Shown: positions 7,472 through 10,000 of the stretch, piece after piece
How positions within the stretch are numbered: the first letter of the stretch is position 1
Layout: every line of letters begins with the position of its first letter
From: Penaeus vannamei
Lineage: Eukaryota; Arthropoda; Malacostraca; Decapoda; Penaeidae
Assembly (NCBI RefSeq): GCF_042767895.1
Contig: NC_091576.1
Location: 22,554,586-22,564,585 of the forward strand
DNA length: 10,000 nucleotides
Direction of reading: 5' to 3'
Notes under the pieces: model-generated
The model's database searches: none
What the model was told of the DNA's origin: nothing
What the model saw: only the letters and a program-made list of their open reading frames with translations
Program-made: the position numbers and the translations under genes

Positions 7472-7753
7472 TGAATTTTCTTGTATATGGACGTGCATGT
7501 AATCTCAAGTAAATACATATCTATCAATCTAGACATGCCTATGTTACGGACAGACAGATATATAAATGCATATCTATCAGATGATTAGACATTCATTTTT
7601 TAATATGGATGCCCGTAACATAAATATCTATAAGGTCAGGCATCCCACAATTTTTACAAACTGGCACTTCGTCATCACCTTTTCCTGGGTATCCAAAGTA
7701 ATAATTCTTGTAAACAGCCCGTGAGTACTAACAACTCCGCGAAATAGTTGGGC

Positions 7754-7787
7754 AGTGCGAATAAGCCACTGTAGGCTAATTCGCACT
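7754..7787. repeat. Inverted repeat: 14-bp arms, 6-base loop
   Basis: AGTGCGAATAAGCC (7754-7767) pairs with GGCTAATTCGCACT (7774-7787) with a single A/A mismatch, around the loop ACTGTA. GC and TTCTGC bases just outside allow further imperfect pairing. It lies alone in AT-rich non-coding DNA. It could be a structured RNA hairpin, a remnant of a mobile element end, or a protein-binding palindrome. Confidence 0.85.
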
Positions 7788-7789
7788 TC

Positions 7790-8200
7790 TGCTGTGTTTA
7801 CATCACACGTGTATTTATTTAGATGATCAATGTGTTTTTTCTGTATCAGCGTTTTGTACTAAGGTTAGTAAAAATGAAAGTTCTTTACAAAAGCTCAGTA
7901 ACTAAATGCACCTCAGTAAACAATAAACCATGATGCGAAGATTTAGTGAAAAGCGCGAAAAACACATTGGCATTCAGAGTACAATTTTTTCGTACTTTCC
8001 GCAATATATTTTTCGCAGTACAGGCCTGTTGTTCAAGATGGAGCACAGAGAATAGTGGGAAATACGCAAATAAATGCTAAAATTAATGAACACATCGTCT
8101 ACCTTTGTTTATATATCAAATGCATATATAGATAGATTAATTATACATAGATTAAATTGTAAAATGCAAAACCAAAAATACATACAAACTCAATGCGTAG
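7790..8200. other. AT-rich stretch, no gene seen
   Basis: No open frame of note and no long simple repeat is seen. Scattered TATATA words and AGGCCT palindromes occur. A TAG at 8198-8200 closes the + frame that becomes open afterwards. Confidence 0.5.
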
Positions 8201-8275
8201 AATAATTACAGGCCTACAATACCCTACACACAACACGCAACCAAATGTATCTTGTATCAATACACACATCAAAAT

Positions 8276-8677
8276 ATGTATAGACAAGGCAAGATAATAC
8301 GTGAACCATTTTCATACGGTTGTGCGAATAAGATTTCTCCACCGAACAAAGAAAATCATAAGAATAAGCAAATTCGTCTAAAACCTTATAAAAGAAGAAA
8401 GAAGGAAAATCGGAATTCGAAACCTAAGCGAACATCCGATTCGAACGCGAGGAAGATTGCCAACGGCCACTATCTTCGTATTTCCTCTTTTATCACATTC
8501 GGTCTCATTTTTACCTTGTATTTTCTTCCACAATGTTCAGAAGGTGATAATGTGTGGCATCCAGCTTCACCATTGGACTACAGAGATGTGGGAAGACATT
8601 CTACAAGTAATTTATTTGCACAATCGTTAAGGTTAGGAATGCATTCAAGGTCCATGATTTATTTACTAAACGAGTAA
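8276..8677 (+). CDS. Hypothetical basic protein with one membrane segment (fragment)
   Basis: From the first ATG in the open frame this is 133 codons to TAA 8675-8677. The first ~65 residues are very rich in Lys, Arg, Asn and Pro (LKPYKRRKKENRNSKPKRTS). A single hydrophobic segment, ISSFITFGLIFTLYFLP, follows at about residues 76-92, then a polar tail. A basic cytoplasmic side followed by one membrane anchor suggests a type II membrane protein. Reading resumes in the same frame after the TAA for another 69 codons (for example SSPWDPGITGLVCYVGLYKS), so the stop may be a mutation. The family is not recognised. It may be part of the larger decayed region around it. Confidence 0.35.
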   Translation: MYRQGKIIREPFSYGCANKISPPNKENHKNKQIRLKPYKRRKKENRNSKPKRTSDSNARKIANGHYLRISSFITFGLIFTLYFLPQCSEGDNVWHPASPLDYRDVGRHSTSNLFAQSLRLGMHSRSMIYLLNE

Positions 8678-9379
8678 TTTTTTAAGGTATCAAAGGGTGT
8701 ATCCATTTCATCGCCGTGGGATCCGGGAATTACGGGTCTTGTTTGTTATGTTGGACTGTATAAATCGAAGCATCATATGTGGACAAAGATAATTACTAAA
8801 ATTAAACCGATGTCTGGAACAAGAATGAAAATACCCAAGAAGAAAGTAATTGAACCGAGTTTCTTAAGTTTTACTTTATGGCGTTAGATCTACAGTAACA
8901 ACGTACAGAAATGCTTTATCGATGAGAAAACAAACAGAAAAAAAACTTCATCAGATCAATATACAAAAATACATATACCAGAGAACTCAAAAAAGTCTAA
9001 GAAACAAAACAACAAAAATGTCACGGCGGCTTCAACTGTAGAAGATACCATTGGCACAAAAGCTTGGCAGAGAAGACCGTATCAGACGAGGACAAATCTA
9101 AACGCTTATTTCGAAGATAAATTCTTTCTGAACGTCGATCAGATCTTCGAGATTATGCGCACTTATCGGATACTAAGGTCACCTCCGTTCTCGAGGCCAT
9201 ACAGGTGAGAGGACAAATATATCTTACACAACAGAAGACGTTCTACACACAACTCTGACCTCGTTTAAAGGACTTAAGGGGTTTAAGAATGTTGACTCTA
9301 GAGCTACGGTGATAGTAAAAACGCTAAATATATTCAAGGTATACCAGCATATGGCATGGCACACAGTATGATCGTGTTT

Positions 9380-9407
9380 TTTGGCACCCATGCTGATTGG
9401 TGCCAAA
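9380..9407. repeat. Perfect 9-bp inverted repeat, 10-base loop
   Basis: TTTGGCACC (9380-9388) pairs perfectly with GGTGCCAAA (9399-9407) around CATGCTGATT. It falls inside the last coding-like segment of the decayed region, so it may be chance within former codons or a stem in RNA. Confidence 0.85.
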
Positions 9408-9446
9408 TGTAGAAGATACTGAAAACCTCAAAAACGTAAAAAAGTA

Positions 9447-9490
9447 TGATGATAATAATAACAATAATAATAATAATAATAACAATAATT
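9447..9490. repeat. AAT/ATA trinucleotide repeat with AAC interruptions
   Basis: About 44 bases of GATGATAATAATAACAATAAT-type repeat. One frame reads it as twelve Asn in a row, but that frame lacks an ATG start (it opens at TTG) and has no further support. It is best read as a simple repeat. Confidence 0.93.
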
Positions 9491-9685
9491 TAGAAAATAA
9501 AAAAGAGACAAAGTATACGACATTAGTGAAATGTCAAATTCACCGATACGCTATGCATAGCATTTTACCCACACAGCGACTGTTCGACCCAATAAATGAA
9601 CCGCATGATTAGTGGTGCGAATTATAACATCTTACCGAGATTTTTTTATAACTGAGTAAAAAGGCATGGAATCGGAATATTAATC

Positions 9686-9736
9686 TGTGTGTGTGTGCGT
9701 GTGCGTGCGTGTGTGTGTGCGTGCGTGTGCGTGTGC

Positions 9737-9768
<32 letters not shown>
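9686..9768. repeat. 83-bp alternating TG/CG tract
   Basis: A strictly alternating pyrimidine-purine tract of TG steps with eight CG steps interspersed (TGTGCGTGCGTGTG...), ending in a pure (GT) run. Alternating TG/CG DNA is the classic sequence type able to adopt the Z form under supercoiling (established knowledge). Confidence 0.95.
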
Positions 9769-10000
9769 AAGCTCGAAAGATGGGCCCCACAAGAGTATGG
9801 TAGACGGTGAGGTTAAGCTTTTCGGTGGACCACCAAGATGCCGCGACTCCTTTACTGAAGAGTAACAATGGACCGTGTCTGTCCTTGGTGAGGCGTGGCT
9901 CCTTGGTTCCCCGTAGGATGTCCGCGTGGCATCTCCTTCAGCGGTCTAAGGATCGCTATAATTCACGCAGGTAGCATGTGACAATCGGTGAAGAAGGAAG
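9769..10000. other. GC-richer window end, no gene assigned
   Basis: GC content rises here. One + frame is open for about 56 codons and includes PCLSLVRRGSLVPRRMSAWH. It ends next to a GCAG|GTAGCA near 9969-9970 that resembles a donor. Another short frame at 9771-9864 reads DGPHKSMVDGEVKLFGGPPR. A GGTGGACCACC palindrome lies at 9823-9833. None of this identifies a gene, and the window edge prevents extension. Confidence 0.35.

Larger units (their letters stand above)
8201..9409 (+). pseudogene. Decayed, unidentified coding region hopping among + frames
   Basis: Coding-like peptide runs occur in overlapping segments of different + frames. One frame is open from 8201 to 9205 except for TAA at 8675-8677 and TAG at 8885-8887. 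A second is open at 8868-9038, a third at 9001-9255 with one TAA at 9118-9120, and the first frame again at 9302-9409. Such switching is typical of an old gene with several indels, or of indel errors. Base use is AT-rich with no sign of the GC-rich codons of the GPAT exons, which suggests another origin. No motif identifies it. A mobile element, a virus-derived insertion (known in shrimp genomes) and an ordinary host pseudogene all remain possible. Confidence 0.35.

Noticed and set aside
9397..9612. Asn-rich 71-codon protein
   Set aside because: Starts at TTG rather than ATG, and the Asn run is simply the AAT repeat. The tail YTTLVKCQIHRYAMHS has no recognised family.

Overview
The window looks like arthropod nuclear DNA, most likely from a decapod crustacean such as a penaeid shrimp. 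This is inferred from three things: a very high density of long simple repeats ((GA)n, (CA)n, (TA)n, TTATCA-type trinucleotides), small GC-rich exons in AT-rich DNA with GT-AG introns, and a glycerol-3-phosphate acyltransferase of the animal GPAT3/4 type. No bacterial gene organisation, rRNA, tRNA or CRISPR array was seen. Species is not proven by the sequence.

The firmest content is the 3' end of a GPAT3/4-like gene on the + strand. An exon at 5404-5591 carries the family block around MMTSWAIVCDVWYLPP. A last exon at 5983-6204 carries the LIAHKGGFVQLAWDG block and a KQ-rich, basic C-terminus. The intron between them (5592-5982) has matching phase. Upstream, the donor at 4581/4582 is preceded in phase by codons KKGAFE, the residues expected just before the 5404 exon, so a third exon end is likely there. 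The rest of that exon-like block (4346-4563) does not look like GPAT and instead resembles, weakly, the end of a major-facilitator transporter. The last GPAT exon needs a frame change near 6038-6043, so the gene copy is either broken or has a consensus error.

Layout: 1-2433 is non-coding with AT, AC, CT and GA tracts. 2588-2660 is a short duplication. 2938-3436 is a ~31-bp minisatellite with higher-order structure. 3437-4345 is unassigned. 4346-6204 is the GPAT-related exon region, whose first intron holds about eight decayed ~60-bp copies of the exon end plus its 5' splice site. A (GA)43 tract and an AATAAA follow. 6437-8200 is AT-rich and gene-free apart from a good hairpin at 7754-7787. 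8201-9409 has coding-like reading that hops among the three + frames, which suggests a decayed unidentified gene. An AAT tract, an 83-bp alternating TG/CG tract and an unassigned GC-richer end complete the window.

Only the GPAT exons can be assigned a function: ER membrane or lipid-droplet synthesis of lysophosphatidic acid, the first step of glycerolipid synthesis. No functional link to the other blocks can be argued.
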